The notes: generated by a model not told the origin, from the sequence alone. A stretch of 64,000 nucleotides of DNA from Lepraria neglecta (GCA_033220425.1 CM065648.1:5146001-5210000); one strand, 5' to 3'; numbered from the stretch's first letter, positions 23,461-35,900 are shown. Translations and numbers: made by a program.

Positions 23461-24159
23461 GATAAACGAAAAGAGCTCTAAGAGTCTATTTATTCTTATA
23501 CCCGAGGTAAAGAAGGCCTTTAAAGATTTAAAGACAGCTTTTACTACTATATTAGTACTAAGGTACTTTAACCCGGAACTACTAATACGGGTAGAGACTA
23601 ATATATCGGGCTATACTATTAGTAGTATCCTAAGTCAGTTATATAGCGAAGTTTAGTATCTAGTAGTATACTACTTACGCAAATAAATTCTAGTAGAGAC
23701 CCGGTACGATATATACGATAAAGAACTATTAGCTATTATCGAGTTATTTAAATACTAGTACTACTACTACGAGAGTAGCAGGTATAAGACTTAGGTCTTA
23801 ATAGATTATTATAATCTTAAGAGATTTATAAGTACTATATAACTAAATAGTTATTAGATTTATTAGGCGCAAGAACTAAGTCGCTACGACTTTACTATCG
23901 AATATTATTAGGGGAAATATAATCCCGCGGATCTACTAAATAAGCTATTACTATACTATAAGCCTCTATAGATATTAGGGAGGTTCTATAGAATTCTAGG
24001 CGAATTACTAGACTTTAGTCTAGTAATAAATATATAGAAATTAGCCTCGGTTAGCGTAGGCTCTAGCGTTATATTAATCTAAGGGTCGATTAGAGAAGGA
24101 CCGGCTATATTAGATAATATTATAGATAATTCTAATATATCTATAATAAGAATAAGAAT

Positions 24160-24900
24160 AATAGGATGAATAAAATAGAGAGAAGTTAAGAATTCTTCGC
24201 TAAGTTAAAGAGATAAAGTAGGTAATATAACTAGTAGGGTCTATACCGGGTTTTTATTTATAATAGTAATTAGTTAGTAGTTAGTAAATATAATACTAGT
24301 AAGGTAAATACGTTACGAAATAGTTTAATACTTAATATAATTAGATAATATAGACTCTTCTCTATAGAATAGTACGTCGGAGTAGTTATAAATAGGTAAG
24401 TTTAGCTATTAAAAGATTAAAAGTAGTAAGTTTTAATATAATATATAAAGATATTAATTAAAAGCGGAACTTATATATATAGTATATAGAAAGCGAATAG
24501 CTGATTTTAAATATACTATATCTAGCTTTATACTTAATATCTAATATCTAGTAAAGATAGAGTATTAAAACTTATTATCTATTTATAAAGATTAATTAGA
24601 TTTCTTCTTCTATTCTTCGAAATATAAGTCTTAGTTAAGTACTCTATTATAAAAATAATCTAAGTTCGACTTAGATATATATTTTAGTAATAGGGGTATA
24701 TACTATAAGGTTTATAACTAATTATATTTCCTAATAAGATAAGTAACTAGGGTATTTATTAAATATATCGTATAGAAAGAAAATCCCCTTAAACTATCTA
24801 TTAATCAACGCCTTCTATAGGATAATACTCTACTATATATATATTATAATTTAATTAATAGTAATAGTTAAAAATAGGCTATATAAGGCGATATAAGGAT
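24160..24900. other. Unresolved AT-rich stretch
   Basis: Strongly RIP-mutated, no recognisable domain on either strand. It should contain the junction between G3 and the CACTA/Plavaka element, including the latter's 5' terminal repeat, which was not found by eye. Confidence 0.5.
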
Positions 24901-25399
24901 AGATTTATCCTAACCTTTAGCGGGTTAGCTTAAAGGATCTAGTAGCGAATATATTTACTAATATCTATCTAGACGCGTTGATCTCGATAATAACACCTCT
25001 ATATTATACCCGAGCTAGATAGATTAATAGTATAAATATTACTAGAAGTAATATAGTAGCGGAAGCGGCCTAACTAGGTATCTACTACGCTATAAGGGCC
25101 GGGACCCTAATTAGACGTGTAGGAGATAGGTACGCCTTAACGAAGATAAAGTTAAGGGCCCTATTTATAAACGCTAAAGAGATAAGGTCGATATAATCAG
25201 CGATAGTCCCTATAAAGGCGAAGGTAGATAAGGTCCCTAGGAGGACCTGACTATTTTAATAGATAACGATGCTCTAGGGCGATTACTTAAACTTACTAAC
25301 TCTACTAATAAGATCTAGTACTAGTAAGATAAACTAGATATAGTACTTAATTAATCGAAGTTAATAACGATATTAAGTACTATAGATACTATCTCTACC

Positions 25400-28300
25400 T
25401 TGACTATTAGCTCTATAGAGTACTACCTATAGGAGCGAGGTACTAGGAGGCCTTTAGAGAAAGAGGATATAATCCTAGCCGAGTTATTATCTATACTCCT
25501 ATCTAAGTCGATATCTAAGTTAATACCTAAGTTAAACCCGGACTAACATCCTTTCTATTCAGAAGCTAATTATACCCTAGCTTTATAGATATATAATACC
25601 CGACTATCTAGCGGTATAATAGATAATTTCTTTAAAGATACTCGATTATAACCTTTCTACGGACCCTATAGCTTTAATAGCGCTCTATAACTAAAAGCCA
25701 AGCTATATACTATAAAGCATTCTGCTACTACTAGTAGATAGTCTCGGTAAGCGTTTAGTATCCTATCGATTCAACCGGACGAGACGACTAGAATATATTA
25801 TATACTCTACTTCGATATAATAGGTATAATACGAACTCTTATTAGATATAAACCTTTTAATTCGAGTATTAACTATATACTAATACGCTAGCGAAACCTC
25901 GACGGGGATCTAATTATTAGTAAGATATATATAGTCTACTAATAGTAGGAGATATAAGATAAGCTCTCTAATAGCTTAATAGTAGTATCGGTTATAATAT
26001 TATTAGATAAGACCTATTTATTATAGATATACGGAGATTAATAGGCGTAGCCAGTCTATATTACTATTAGTAACCTCGATCGAGGTATTTAGCGGGTATA
26101 GATTCGGCTAGGGATAATATTGCTTGGACTAGTACTATTAGTCTATAATAGTGTAAAAGCCGAGGTGTATTACTACGCTATAGGGCTTATAGTCGAGGGT
26201 AAGCCGGCCGAAATATAGATCTTACTTAATATACTAATAATATTCTTTTAAAGTACTTAAGGAGCTAGTACTAAAGGGGATCCTTATTATATATATAGGC
26301 GGATAAATATAATAATACTACCTAATACTCGCGTCTATACTAGGTAACTATAAAGAATAAGTTTTAATAACCTCGATCAAGAGTAGTAAATACTATCTAG
26401 TCTACTTAGTACCGCTAAATAAATAGAAACGACTATATTCTAAAAAACTATATCTAAAGTAAATACCTGAATAGACTATAGAGTAGTTATAGATACAAAA
26501 AACGTATAATAAGAATACGTCTAGGGTATTACTAGATATAATAGTATATAACCGGCCTAACTTTATAGACGGCTACTTCGCAGTTAATATCTACTAACTA
26601 TAGATATTTAATATATTATACTAATTAATAGTTAAAGGGCTATTAAACTACCTCCTAGACTAACTTAGGGAGTATATCGGAGAGGGATAAATAAAGCTTA
26701 CATCGCGCTTTCCCAAAAGATTATATCATTAGCGTCACAGCTAGTTTTGCGCTATTAGCAGGCCGTATAGCGATTAGGGTCTATATCCCATGTCAATTGC
26801 GGGCCGAGAAATCAGCAGGATTAGCAACTCCGGTTACTATTAGCAACTCCAAGATATCATTAGTAACCAAGCAGCACCCAAAAATCATCCCCGAAGACAC
26901 ACGACCGCGCGCAATGATTACGATACTGCGACGCCGTAACTAAACCCCTAGGGTAGCTACGAACATCACCCTCGCGAGAATTTGGGCCCAATCGCACGAT
27001 TCCGGGGTCCGTTTTCAGCTGGTGTTGATAGGGCTCTAGGGGAGTCGCTGCCGTAGATGGCGACGATTATAGAAAATCAACATTTTGCTTAGTCATCAAT
27101 CACGTGATTCGCTAAATACTTGCTAATCCTGCTAATCCTGCTATTAGCAAGCCGGAGTTGCTAAATACGCTGAAATCGCGCTGTTAGCGGGCGCTATTTG
27201 CTGATTGCGCTAAAATCGACCTATTAGCGGGCGCTATTTACTGATCCTACTAATAGGCTAATTTCAGCCCTATCCGCGCGTCCAGCAAATTAGAAGTTCT
27301 TAGCAAGATTTGAGAAAGCGCGATGTAAGATATAAGCCTTAATTGACGCCCGGTTTTAAGCTATACCTAAATTTACTAAGCTAAGGCGATTTTAGGAGTT
27401 AAGTAAGCTAAGCTAATAGATAGAAGAGGAGAGTAAAGAGATATTATAGATTATAATACCCGTCTTCGCTCCTCTATTATCCGAAAAAAACCTAGATATA
27501 CTATATATAGAACGAGCTATTATTAACTTTATTATACTTATAAGATACTAATCCTATAATAAAGCGATACTAGAATATATAAATATAGTATTAGAAAGGA
27601 TTAATCTACTTAAGGAGGTATTTCGAAAATATAGGCTAGTTAATAAGAAAACGGGCGAGTAAACTTTTAACTTTCCTAAATTCTATAGTATTAGTTATTA
27701 TATTAATATAATTAGATACTACGGTCCGCCGGATAGATATAGTACCTAAGCCTTAGAAAGGGTATATCCGATATTACTAAAGAATTACTATAACTAAATA
27801 AATAAGTATAAGGATTACTAGGAGCAATTAATAGAATATAACGAATACTATATTAAGTTAATAATTATATAGGATATTAAAAATTTCTAAGAGATAGAGT
27901 CTATATTACTTAGTTAAAGGAGAAAATAAGAAGATAAGAAAAGTATAAAGGCCGGGGTCCTCCTAGATCTATACTAACTAGGATAGCGAGTAGACGTAGA
28001 AGAGTACTATATATTAAAATACCTATATAAATATAATAATTATTACTGGCGAACGGCGAGAGATATAGCTAAATAGCTAAATATAGCTAGGTTTCTCTAA
28101 AGCCTGGCTGCGTTTCTTAAGGTATACTAAGCGAAAATACTAAGTAGAGGTAGTATAACCTTAAACCTAGATATTAATAGAAGGGAGGCAGACTATAGCT
28201 GGGTTAAGAGCTACCCGGTCTATATCTATTCGGGCCTCGTATATTAGAAGACTATAGGAGAGGACTCCTCTAATTTAGGATATCTCTATAAGGATTTAGT

Positions 28301-28950
28301 AGTCTATAGACCTTATAAATATTTATAGTATTTTATCTAGCGTAGAGATTATATATAGGTCTAAGAATAAGACTATAAGAGTTAAAACCTAGAAACTATA
28401 TAGGAGGGAAAGTTAGTCGGTAAGGTCTTAGTCGTCGTAGAGGTAAAGGATCTTAGTAATAGAGACTTTAAGTAATAACCTACTTATATATAGGCTACCC
28501 TTATAGAAGTCTTTAATTATTAATATCTAGAGTAGATATAAGACTACTATAGAATAGTCGAAGTTAAAAAGGTATAGATATCGCTTATACTTAATCCTTG
28601 AATAATAGACGCTCGCTAGTTCTATAGACTACTAAATATTAAGCGAAGTACTTATCTAGTACCGGGAACAATTAGAGGAAAAGAGATATTCTATATTAAT
28701 AGTTTTATTAACTAGGACTAATATACTATAATATATTACCCTAAATTCCTAATAAATAATTCTAAGGCAGCGCGACGAATCTATACTAAATTCCTACTAA
28801 ATCCTTCTTAGATAACGCTATAAACCTAAGTAAAAACCCTTAAAAGGAAGAGAGATAATACTATAAATATATCTAGATTAATAGAGTAGAAGAGACGCTA
28901 CTACTAACCGCCCTCGCTATATCTAAAGTTAAGGCTTTAGTCTTAAGGAA
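25400..28950 (+). pseudogene. Plavaka/CACTA-like transposase (RIP-inactivated, interrupted at 26699-27327)
   Basis: The first part carries LSSGIIDNFFKD-type sequence near 25590. Near 26000-26090 comes the family core ILLDKTYLLQIYGDQQAQPV, matching D-K-T-x-L-x-x-F-x-G-D-K-x-A-W-P-V-Y. Near 26570-26690 NIYQLQIFNILYQLIVKGLL corresponds to DIHELLSPDLLHQIIKG. The frame resumes at 27328 (LIDARF, then IPKFTKLRRF, then FPKFYSISYYINIIRYYGPP near 27670) and continues with YSTxALERVYPILLKNYYN. The two halves line up across the insertion, so the TIR element landed inside this gene. Assignment rests on remembered family motifs; stops are frequent. Confidence 0.7.
26701..27325 (+). mobile_element. Nonautonomous TIR element (625 bp), TA target, inserted in the Plavaka transposase
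   Basis: It begins CATCGCGCTTTCCCAAAAG and ends as the near-perfect inverted copy (TTTGAGAAAGCGCGATG), with TA on each side (26699-26700 and 27326-27327). The interior has internal repeats such as ATTAGCAACTCC and TGCTAATCC and is much less RIP-mutated than the transposase around it, which suggests a late insertion. It is homologous, in the opposite orientation, to 52373-52774. No coding capacity. Confidence 0.88.
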
Positions 28951-29920
28951 AACCTCTAATATAAAGAACTAATCTATAGTTTTAATTACTATAGCGGTAT
29001 TAATCCTCTCTTCGATATATTTAATTATAGCTATATTATATTAGTAGGCTATACAGCGTCTTACGTATATAATATTTACTTACTTTAGTATCGAGTCTAC
29101 GGCCCTTATATATTACTAATATTCGGGTACTTCGATAAGCTAAGGAGTAGAGAGGTTATTAAGCTCGCGATATTATATATAAAGTCTATCGGGGAAGATA
29201 GGGAGTAAATTCGTCGGATATTAAGTATCTATAGTAATACTTTACTAAAATAATAGCGACGAGACCGTAAACTACGAGAAGAAATATTAAGATACGTCTA
29301 GCTAAATACTTATCTAACTTAGATAGGGTAAACCTAAGCTAGATACTACTTAGATAGGGTAAAACTAAGTTAGATACTACTCGGATAGTATAAAACCCGA
29401 GTCGGATACTAATCGGACAAGGGCAAAGAAGGGCGAAATATATACGCCCTGATCTACTAGAGTTTTGCTAGGTACCGCTAATAGTTCGGTAACTAGGTAT
29501 CGCAACTCTCTATCTTAGTTGTTTACTCGAATTATAAAGAGTAGAAGATATAGTCGGATTAGCGGATAATAGGTTATTATAGAATTAAGGAAAGTATAGT
29601 TAAATAACCTATAAAGAAGTTAAAGAAGGATTAGTATAAGCGCGAGTTAAACTTATATTAATATTACTAATAACGAGCTTTTATATACTAAAGGAGCTAT
29701 TAGTAGTAGCTATATTTTAAACGGATTATATATATAGAAGACTTTATTTAGATTCGACTATCTATTTATATCTTATATAGAAGATATATAGCTACTAATT
29801 AGTAGAAATATATAGACTATATAAGAAGTAATTAATTATAATAAAAGAAAACTGGTAGCTATATATTAGTAGCGTTATATTATTAATTAAGCTAATAGCT
29901 GGCTAAACGCATAAAAGATA

Positions 29921-30040
29921 TGCTAATTAGTTAGATATTATACTAACAGTAACATCTAATTACTAATTGGTTAGATATTATACTAATAGTAATATCTAAT
30001 TGCTAATTAGTTATATATTATACTAATAGTAATATCTAAT
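29921..30040 (+). repeat. Three exact-length 40-bp tandem repeats near the Plavaka 3' end
   Basis: Units 29921-29960, 29961-30000 and 30001-30040 share TTAGATATTATACTAA and AGTAATATCTAAT, with C/T and G/A variants only; a partial unit follows. Subterminal repeats in CACTA elements are known transposase-binding sites, so this may be a binding array. They are contiguous, without spacers. Confidence 0.85.
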
Positions 30041-30208
30041 TACTAACTAACCTAACATCGTTAAATTAGCAGTATTGAGTTATAAATCGAGCTGATTTGA
30101 TACTATTAGTAATATTGAGTTACTAATTCCGCTGAACGTAACTATCAGCCTTATCGGCGCGCTCGGCAACTCGGGATTTCCCAGCAACTTTTGGGAAAGC
30201 GCGATGTA

Positions 30209-31165
30209 TTCTAATCTTCTAGGTCTATATTTTGCGATTATAGCGTTCGGACCTTCTCTTAAGCTACTTTCCTCTAGTATTATACCGATATAGCAGCGTC
30301 GTTAGCTCGATCGACCTTATTAACTATATTACTCTATTCTTTAATATAGGAGAGGGCGGCGTTATACTCCTAATAGAGTTCGTTAAGGGATTATAGTAGC
30401 TAAGCCGGTTAGTACTTAATCTAGTACTGCAATTACGATATATTACTAATATCCTATAGATTTTTAGTATCTCTAGTATCGATAGACGCGTCTTAAGGGA
30501 TAACTAATACGCGTCGATATACTTATACTTATTATAGGATGTCGTCGCGCTATTACTCGGTATCTTAGAGTATAGGTTCGCCTAGTAGGCTTCGTACTAT
30601 AGCGTATATAGTCGGTTATTTAGTATAGGGGTATCTCTTTCTTTAACACGGTAACTCGTATTAGCTATAGGCAGATTAGTATATCTTTCTCTTTCTAGAT
30701 ATAGATACTTCCCTGAAGCTTGCTTTTTCTAGTAGTATAGTCTTAGTAACTACTCCTATAGTATAGATTTAGGGATCTTCTACGTCGTTTATTTAGACTC
30801 GCTAACTGGCTTATAAGCTCTATCGTTTATTTAACCTCGCTAACAAGTATATAAGGGCGGGATAATAAAAAAATATTTTCTAATATTAGGGGCCTGCCTA
30901 GAGCGAGTTAATAGGGGTAAAGTATAACTAGTAGAATATATCTAAGGAGAGAAGATAGATATATAAAGCCTACGCGTCTTGGAGACGCGCCAAGCCGCTA
31001 GCCATGAGCGATAATCGAACGTTCGATAACTATATTCGATAACTATACTCTATACTACGCGTATCGGCACTAATAGTAAGCAAAGGCCAAGCCGTAACAT
31101 ATCGGATATTATTAACTTTAGTATACTATAATCCCTTATTAATTTATTAAGTAGTATAAATACTA
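30209..31165 (-). other. RIP-degraded sequence of unknown type
   Basis: Between the Plavaka end and the Ngaro copy. On the minus strand a broken frame near 30210-30480 reads as a helical, Gln/Leu-rich segment (QPAQLLQSLNELYQEYNAAL) that could be gag-like. No retrotransposon domain was confirmed. A small hairpin GCGTCTTGGAGACGC lies near 30978. Confidence 0.35.
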
Positions 31166-33294
31166 TTAGTATTCTCACTCTTGAAGCTATATATACCGGC
31201 ACAAGTAGATATGTAAATAGATACTTGGGCGGTCTAACGCTAGGGCTAGCAGGCCTAGAAAGGCTATAATAGATGCTCTAGCGCTAGAAAACTCCTATAC
31301 CTAGGCGGTATAGACCTGGAGTGTAGATAGGCTATATATAGGCTATATATAGGGTGCGAGTGGGCGGGAAAGAACTGCTATAGCTCTAAAAGAGATATAC
31401 TCGACTAAAGAGCTAACTACTAGTAGGATGCTTATATAAATAGTGCTCTTAGGAAGCATAGATCTCTCGCTATAGTCTATAGTTATAGCGTATAGCTAAA
31501 ACCGTATCTAATTATAAAACATACTAATCTATAGTCTTACTATAGCGATTAGTATTCTTACTCCTAAAGCTATATATACCGGTACAAGTAGATAGATAAA
31601 TAGATGCTTAGACGATCTAACGCTAGGGCTAGTAGGCCTAGAAAGGCTACAATAGATGCTCTAGCGCTAGAAAACTCCTAAATAATACCTAAATAACGCC
31701 CCCGTAGAGGGTTTCCGAGGAAGGCCTCGCAGGGTAGCTCCTAGTAAGTATCGCTAGTACTAGCCCTACTAGTGCCGACGTAATACTATAAGTATTCGCT
31801 TAGGATAAGTGACTATATATAGACGATAGGAGTCCGACTTCTATCGCCCTAGTAGCTAGATTTCTTCGTTACTAAGGCCTACCTCTTATATAGAGGTGGC
31901 GGCTCCCCTACAGAAGGAGTATCCTGAATAATAACCTTCTACCCCGAGTAATATAAGTACTTAATAAAGGTAACTTATAGTAATCTCTCTTATAAATACG
32001 GAGCCTCCTAGCTAGAAGAGAGGACTATTTAGTATAGTTTTCTACTTAAATAAATAGTATAATACCTTAACTATATATACTCTATTATCGGAAGCTATAA
32101 TAGTAAAGGCAATACCCTATCTGAAAGGGTCCGTTTTTAATACTAAGAGGGTAAGCTCTAGATAGTTCTTATATAGCCTTACTAAATGACGAGTCAGGAA
32201 CTACTAGCTGAATTTATAATTATTATAATCTTTTGCGGTATAGGTAAACTCCCCTATATAGAGGAATATAGCGAATACAAGGTAAAAGGCTATATATAAT
32301 ATTGAACTAGTCTCGTTATACTGGTTAAAATAAGAGAGGATTTATAGGAGTAGATCTTTAGTAATAGAATATCTTTCTTTTGTCCTAGCCTCGCCCTATA
32401 GGCGTCGTATACCCGCTATTATATATTCTAATTGCGGGTTATAAAATACTACGAGGCCCCTATAGCCTATATCTATATATACTAATCTAACGCCTATTAA
32501 GTAGGCCTTAACTATCTTCGCCTTGACTCGTTTTATACTAAGATCTACTATCTAACTAGCTAATAAGTTTACTATCGCTAGAAAGGGAGGTATAATCCCC
32601 CTAAGTATATAGTAGATAATATATAACTGCGTTGGTATAGTATACGTTTTTCAGGTTTTCGTTACTAACCCCTACTATAGGAGTCGAGCGGCTTCTTATA
32701 GCAATACGGTCTAACTATACCAAGATTATAGTAGGTCCCGCCCTGACTCGGCGGAGATATAGCTAGGTAATCTAGCTGAGGGTATCTATTAGTAATTTTT
32801 CGATACCGGAATCGCGAGAGGTTATTAGCCAGTTAGTTAGCCCCTATTAGGATCTATTCCGGAATTAAGTAGATATTATATCTAGCTATAAGTATAGCTA
32901 TATCCCTTAGTAGGGCTATGGCTAGTCTACGGATCGAGGATTTATATAGTCTATAGATATAGGTATTATTATCGCAATAAAGGGTTAATTTAGATCCCCG
33001 GAGTTATTCTAACTATAGCTAAATCGCGTAAAGAATAGCCTTTATTTCTTTAAATTATATATCTTTATAATAATAGCGTATAGCGATCGGTATACTAAAG
33101 ACGTTCTAGACCGAGTATAAATAGGCTGGGTGATTAAGAATATAGCCCTCTATACTAAGCCTCCTATAGACGTTAGTCTATATATACTACGATGGTCGAC
33201 TAATAACGTGACGTAGTAGTTTAAGGCTATTCCAGTCCTTTAAGAAGGTATACTACTATAGTAGATTAGCCCTTATAGCTACGGTAATATATAC
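31166..33294 (-). mobile_element. Ngaro-type tyrosine-recombinase retrotransposon, 5'-truncated copy (N2)
   Basis: Read on the minus strand this is the 3' half of the element that is complete at 37947-42486: RNase H region (about 33290-32700), tyrosine recombinase (about 32440-31760), then repeats B1 (31549-31680), A2 (31369-31548), a 71-bp spacer and B2 (31166-31297). The recombinase box near 31850 keeps SFCRGAATS and LGRQKSDSYRLYIVTYPKR, less damaged than in N1. Homology to N1 stops at about 33294, inside RT. Confidence 0.85.
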
Positions 33295-33307
33295 GTCGGC
33301 AAATTCG

Positions 33308-33970
33308 AACCCGGCCCTAGTAGCTCTGGGCCAAAGCGCGAGCTGCTTCGGGGGCCCTAGGCGCCCCAGGCGCCCCTCGGGCCAAGTCACGTGTTTTCAG
33401 CCCTATATGATTTTTTTTGATGTTCAATGATCGACCGGAGCACTCGGGAACCCCCCTCTGGAGCAACCCCGGGGGTTAGCCCCAACGCGGTGCTGGAATC
33501 GATCGATTCGGGCGATTTCCTCGCGGGGGTGATGTGCGCAGATGTTGCGACCGCGTTGCGACAGCGTTGCAATAGCGGTGCGTGACAGCAGTGCGCCACA
33601 GCAGTGCGCGACAGCAGTGCGCGACAGCGGTACGAGGGTGTAGCAGTGTGCGCCCCGTAGGGGTTTGCCAAGGGTAGCTGCAAGACTAGTCAGGGGGTTT
33701 CCGACGCTATCTTTTACTAATTAAAGGTTGGCCCGGGGCCTACACGGGGCGCCCTTAGCCGTGATTGGCATGGCCCCGGACGCACGTCGGACCGGTTTCT
33801 GGGTGAGGCGCCCGAGCGGCCTCGGGCGCCCGCCGGGCGTCTGGGGCCACGTTCGGGCCACGTTCGATTTTGCCGACGCAGTGGCCCCTAGAGGCGCTCC
33901 TGAGCTAGCTTTCTGGCACACCCCGCTTATAGCCTCGGGGGCCACTAAGGCACCCCCGAGGCAGAAATAT
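33308..33970. other. GC-rich, non-RIP island flanked by AATTCG direct repeats
   Basis: About 660 bp of strikingly GC-rich sequence with normal CpA/TpG content sits between RIP-mutated elements. AATTCG is found on both sides (33302-33307 and 33971-33976). Ends show imperfect inverted similarity (GCTTCGGGGGCCCTAGGCGC against CCTCGGGGGTGCCTTAGTGG). Inside, units around GCGACAGCAGTGC repeat about four times (33585-33640). ORFs of 74-98 codons cross it on both strands with no family resemblance. A nonautonomous DNA element or a transferred fragment are both possible. Confidence 0.6.
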
Positions 33971-33976
33971 AATTCG

Positions 33977-35900
33977 TAGATGTAGTATTTTAGAATAATT
34001 AGTAGTAGCTTTATACCTTACTAAGATAACGCGATTTACTAGAATTCTTAGTATAAGATATTAGATTAGGCTATTAGAGAATAAAGCCTACAATTATTTA
34101 GCTTATAAGTAAAGAAGAGGCCTTAGCTAAAGATTAACTCTCTATAGATAGATAGAAGATACTTCTATTTCTTCTAATAACAGAATAGGTTTTAATGCCT
34201 ATTCAGGCAACTGATACCAAATCGGGTAGTCATGGGATGCTTGGCATCAACCATCAAACTGTGGTTGAATCCGCTGCGCACTTCTTCGCAGTAATGCGCC
34301 GCGCTACATACACCATATGATATCGAGATGATTTCATAAGTTTTGGAACCAAGCATGCGCTTGCTTGCGCATCAAGAATTTTTAGAATCGGCCCATTTGC
34401 GCAACAGTTATGACCAAAAGAAGCGTTTTCGCCATGTTTTGCAGGCAGCGCGAGCTCGGTGGCAAATGCCAAGCATTAAGCTTGGCGCCCCCGGACCCTA
34501 GAACATCAAAAGTTGAATGCGCACCGTAACTTCTTCGTAGCAATACCTCGCGCCATATATATCATATAATATCGAGATGATTCCATAAGTTCTGGAACCA
34601 AGTATACGCTTTCTAATGCAGTCAAAATTTTCAAAATCGGCCTACTTAGGCAATAGTAATGACTAAAAGAAGCGTTTTCGCCATGTTTTTGCGGGTAGTA
34701 TAAGCTCGGTTGCAAATGCCAAGCATTGAGCTTGGCGTCCCCCGGACCCTAGAACATCAAAAGTTGAATGCGCACCGCAACTTCTTCGCAGCAATGCCCC
34801 GCGCTATATCGTCATATAATTTCGAGATGATTTCATGAGTTTTGGAACCAACCATATGCTTTCCAAGGCTATTCGAATTTTGAAATTTGGCTAAGATTTG
34901 GCTATGAAAAGCTTAAAAAACATGTTTTTGCTTGCGGAGTTCCCTAAAGCTAACCCCCGCAGCCGCCCCCGAAACACTAATATACTAAATCCTCGATAAC
35001 TTTTGCCCTATTGGAATTAGGGCTTAGCTTTATATATATAAAATGTACTATATATAGAGGAATTTCTAATACCGCTTAACTTTTCTAAATCGAGTATGAA
35101 ATAAGCGAGATATAGTAGTTTTTACGGTAATCTTCTGTGAAGATTACGGGCACTTACTTGTAAATTTATAACTTTCTACTATACTTTTATAAAGTAAATA
35201 AGGAGTTAGAAGATTAATAAATAATACTAGATAATATATTTCTATTAATAGATTATATTCTAGAGTATTTTAAGGAAGCCTTAACTATATTTACTAACTA
35301 TAATATACTAAGAGAATTAGTCTAAGCTAGCTATATAAAGATATTAAAATACTAGAATAGAAAAGAGAGATCTCTCGTTTATATAGCTATAATTATCTTA
35401 GATCTCTATATTAAATAGATCTATTTCGATAACTAGGATACTAAATAGTAACTAACTATAAAAGATAACCTTAGGGCTTTTTAGGAGATTATATACCGAT
35501 TATCTATAGGATTACTAATATATCCTTCCTTTATCTTAAAGCCTATAAACTCTCTTAAAAGGTAGAAGGTAAATAAAAGAGGAGATATCTAGAGTACTAG
35601 TAATAAATTAGAATAATACTTTAGCGAGCTATTATTAATAGGTAGTAGTAATATATTAGTAATTAAATAGTAGCTACTTCTAGAATAATATTAGTAACTC
35701 CTACCATTATTAAAAATAGCTATTAATATCTATTTAATCCCTTCTATATCCTCTAAGCCTAAATATATCTTCTCTAGTACTAAGTATATAATTACTAACT
35801 AGAGATATAGCCTTAAAGTCGAGACTATTAAGCTCTTAAAGTACCTGAAGTCTTAGTTCTATATTAGTATATATACTTAAGAAGATCTATATAGTATTAT
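33977..35900 (+). pseudogene. hAT transposase (RIP-inactivated, split by a Helitron)
   Basis: Before the Helitron the plus frame reads LTKITRFTRILSIRY and LAYK-type sequence, equivalent to the TRWNSWYxM block of hAT transposases. After it come DYILEYFKEALTIF (35250), RSLVYIAIIILDLYIKW (35370) and the C-terminal dimerisation domain near 35700-35880: IAINIYLIPSISSKPKYIFS, then KYIITNQRYSLKVETIKLL, followed by KYLKSQF. These match the LSIPxSSxxxERxFS signature with RIP changes. Confidence 0.8.
34166..35162 (+). mobile_element. Nonautonomous Helitron (copy C) inside the hAT transposase
   Basis: It starts near 34166 with TTTCTTCTAATAACAGAA (two bases shorter than other copies) and ends CTTGTA (35157-35162) after the hairpin at about 35128-35146. 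It holds three tandem units of about 210 bp with TTTGGAACCAAG, AAGAAGCGTTTTCGCCATG and CCCCGGACCC, nearly free of RIP. hAT sequence continues on both sides. ORFs of 69 and 72 codons on the minus strand are translations of the repeat unit. Confidence 0.85.

Larger units (their letters stand above)
20380..24160 (+). mobile_element. Ty3/gypsy element (copy G3), gag to RNase H, heavily RIP-mutated
   Basis: Gag occupies about 20480-21420 (LKLYKGDTLEELDDFLYKYE; zinc knuckle near 21365 reading YFKYRLSRYKIRDY with Cys and His turned to Tyr). The protease is near 21815 (ILVDSSTKVNII), RT at about 22440-23160 and RNase H at 23500-23960 (LQILGRF after the AWHNSRAD-equivalent NPADLLNK). No integrase was recognised downstream, and the LTRs were not identified. 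It differs from G0-G2 in domain spacing and in an expanded repeat between RT and RNase H (23210-23460). The 5' limit is uncertain; a frame starting at ATG 19968 may or may not belong to it. Confidence 0.75.
24900..30206 (+). mobile_element. CACTA/Plavaka-type DNA transposon, split by a nonautonomous relative
   Basis: A Plavaka-like transposase (about 25400-28950) is followed by a noncoding 3' region with three 40-bp tandem repeats (29921-30040) and a terminal repeat ending TTTTGGGAAAGCGCGATG at 30206, flanked by TA. The same terminal sequence borders the short elements at 26701-27325 and 52373-52774. That ties these nonautonomous elements to this transposase. The left end is uncertain. Confidence 0.65.

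Noticed and set aside
24160-24900. Plavaka 5' terminal repeat
   Set aside because: No match to CATCGCGCTTTCCC or a RIP-changed form was found by eye, so the left end is left open.
29921-30040. CRISPR-like array
   Set aside because: Units are contiguous without spacers and lie inside a transposon of a eukaryote.
33387-33979. ORFs of 74-98 codons on both strands of the GC-rich island
   Set aside because: High GC removes stop codons by chance; the frames overlap on opposite strands and resemble nothing.
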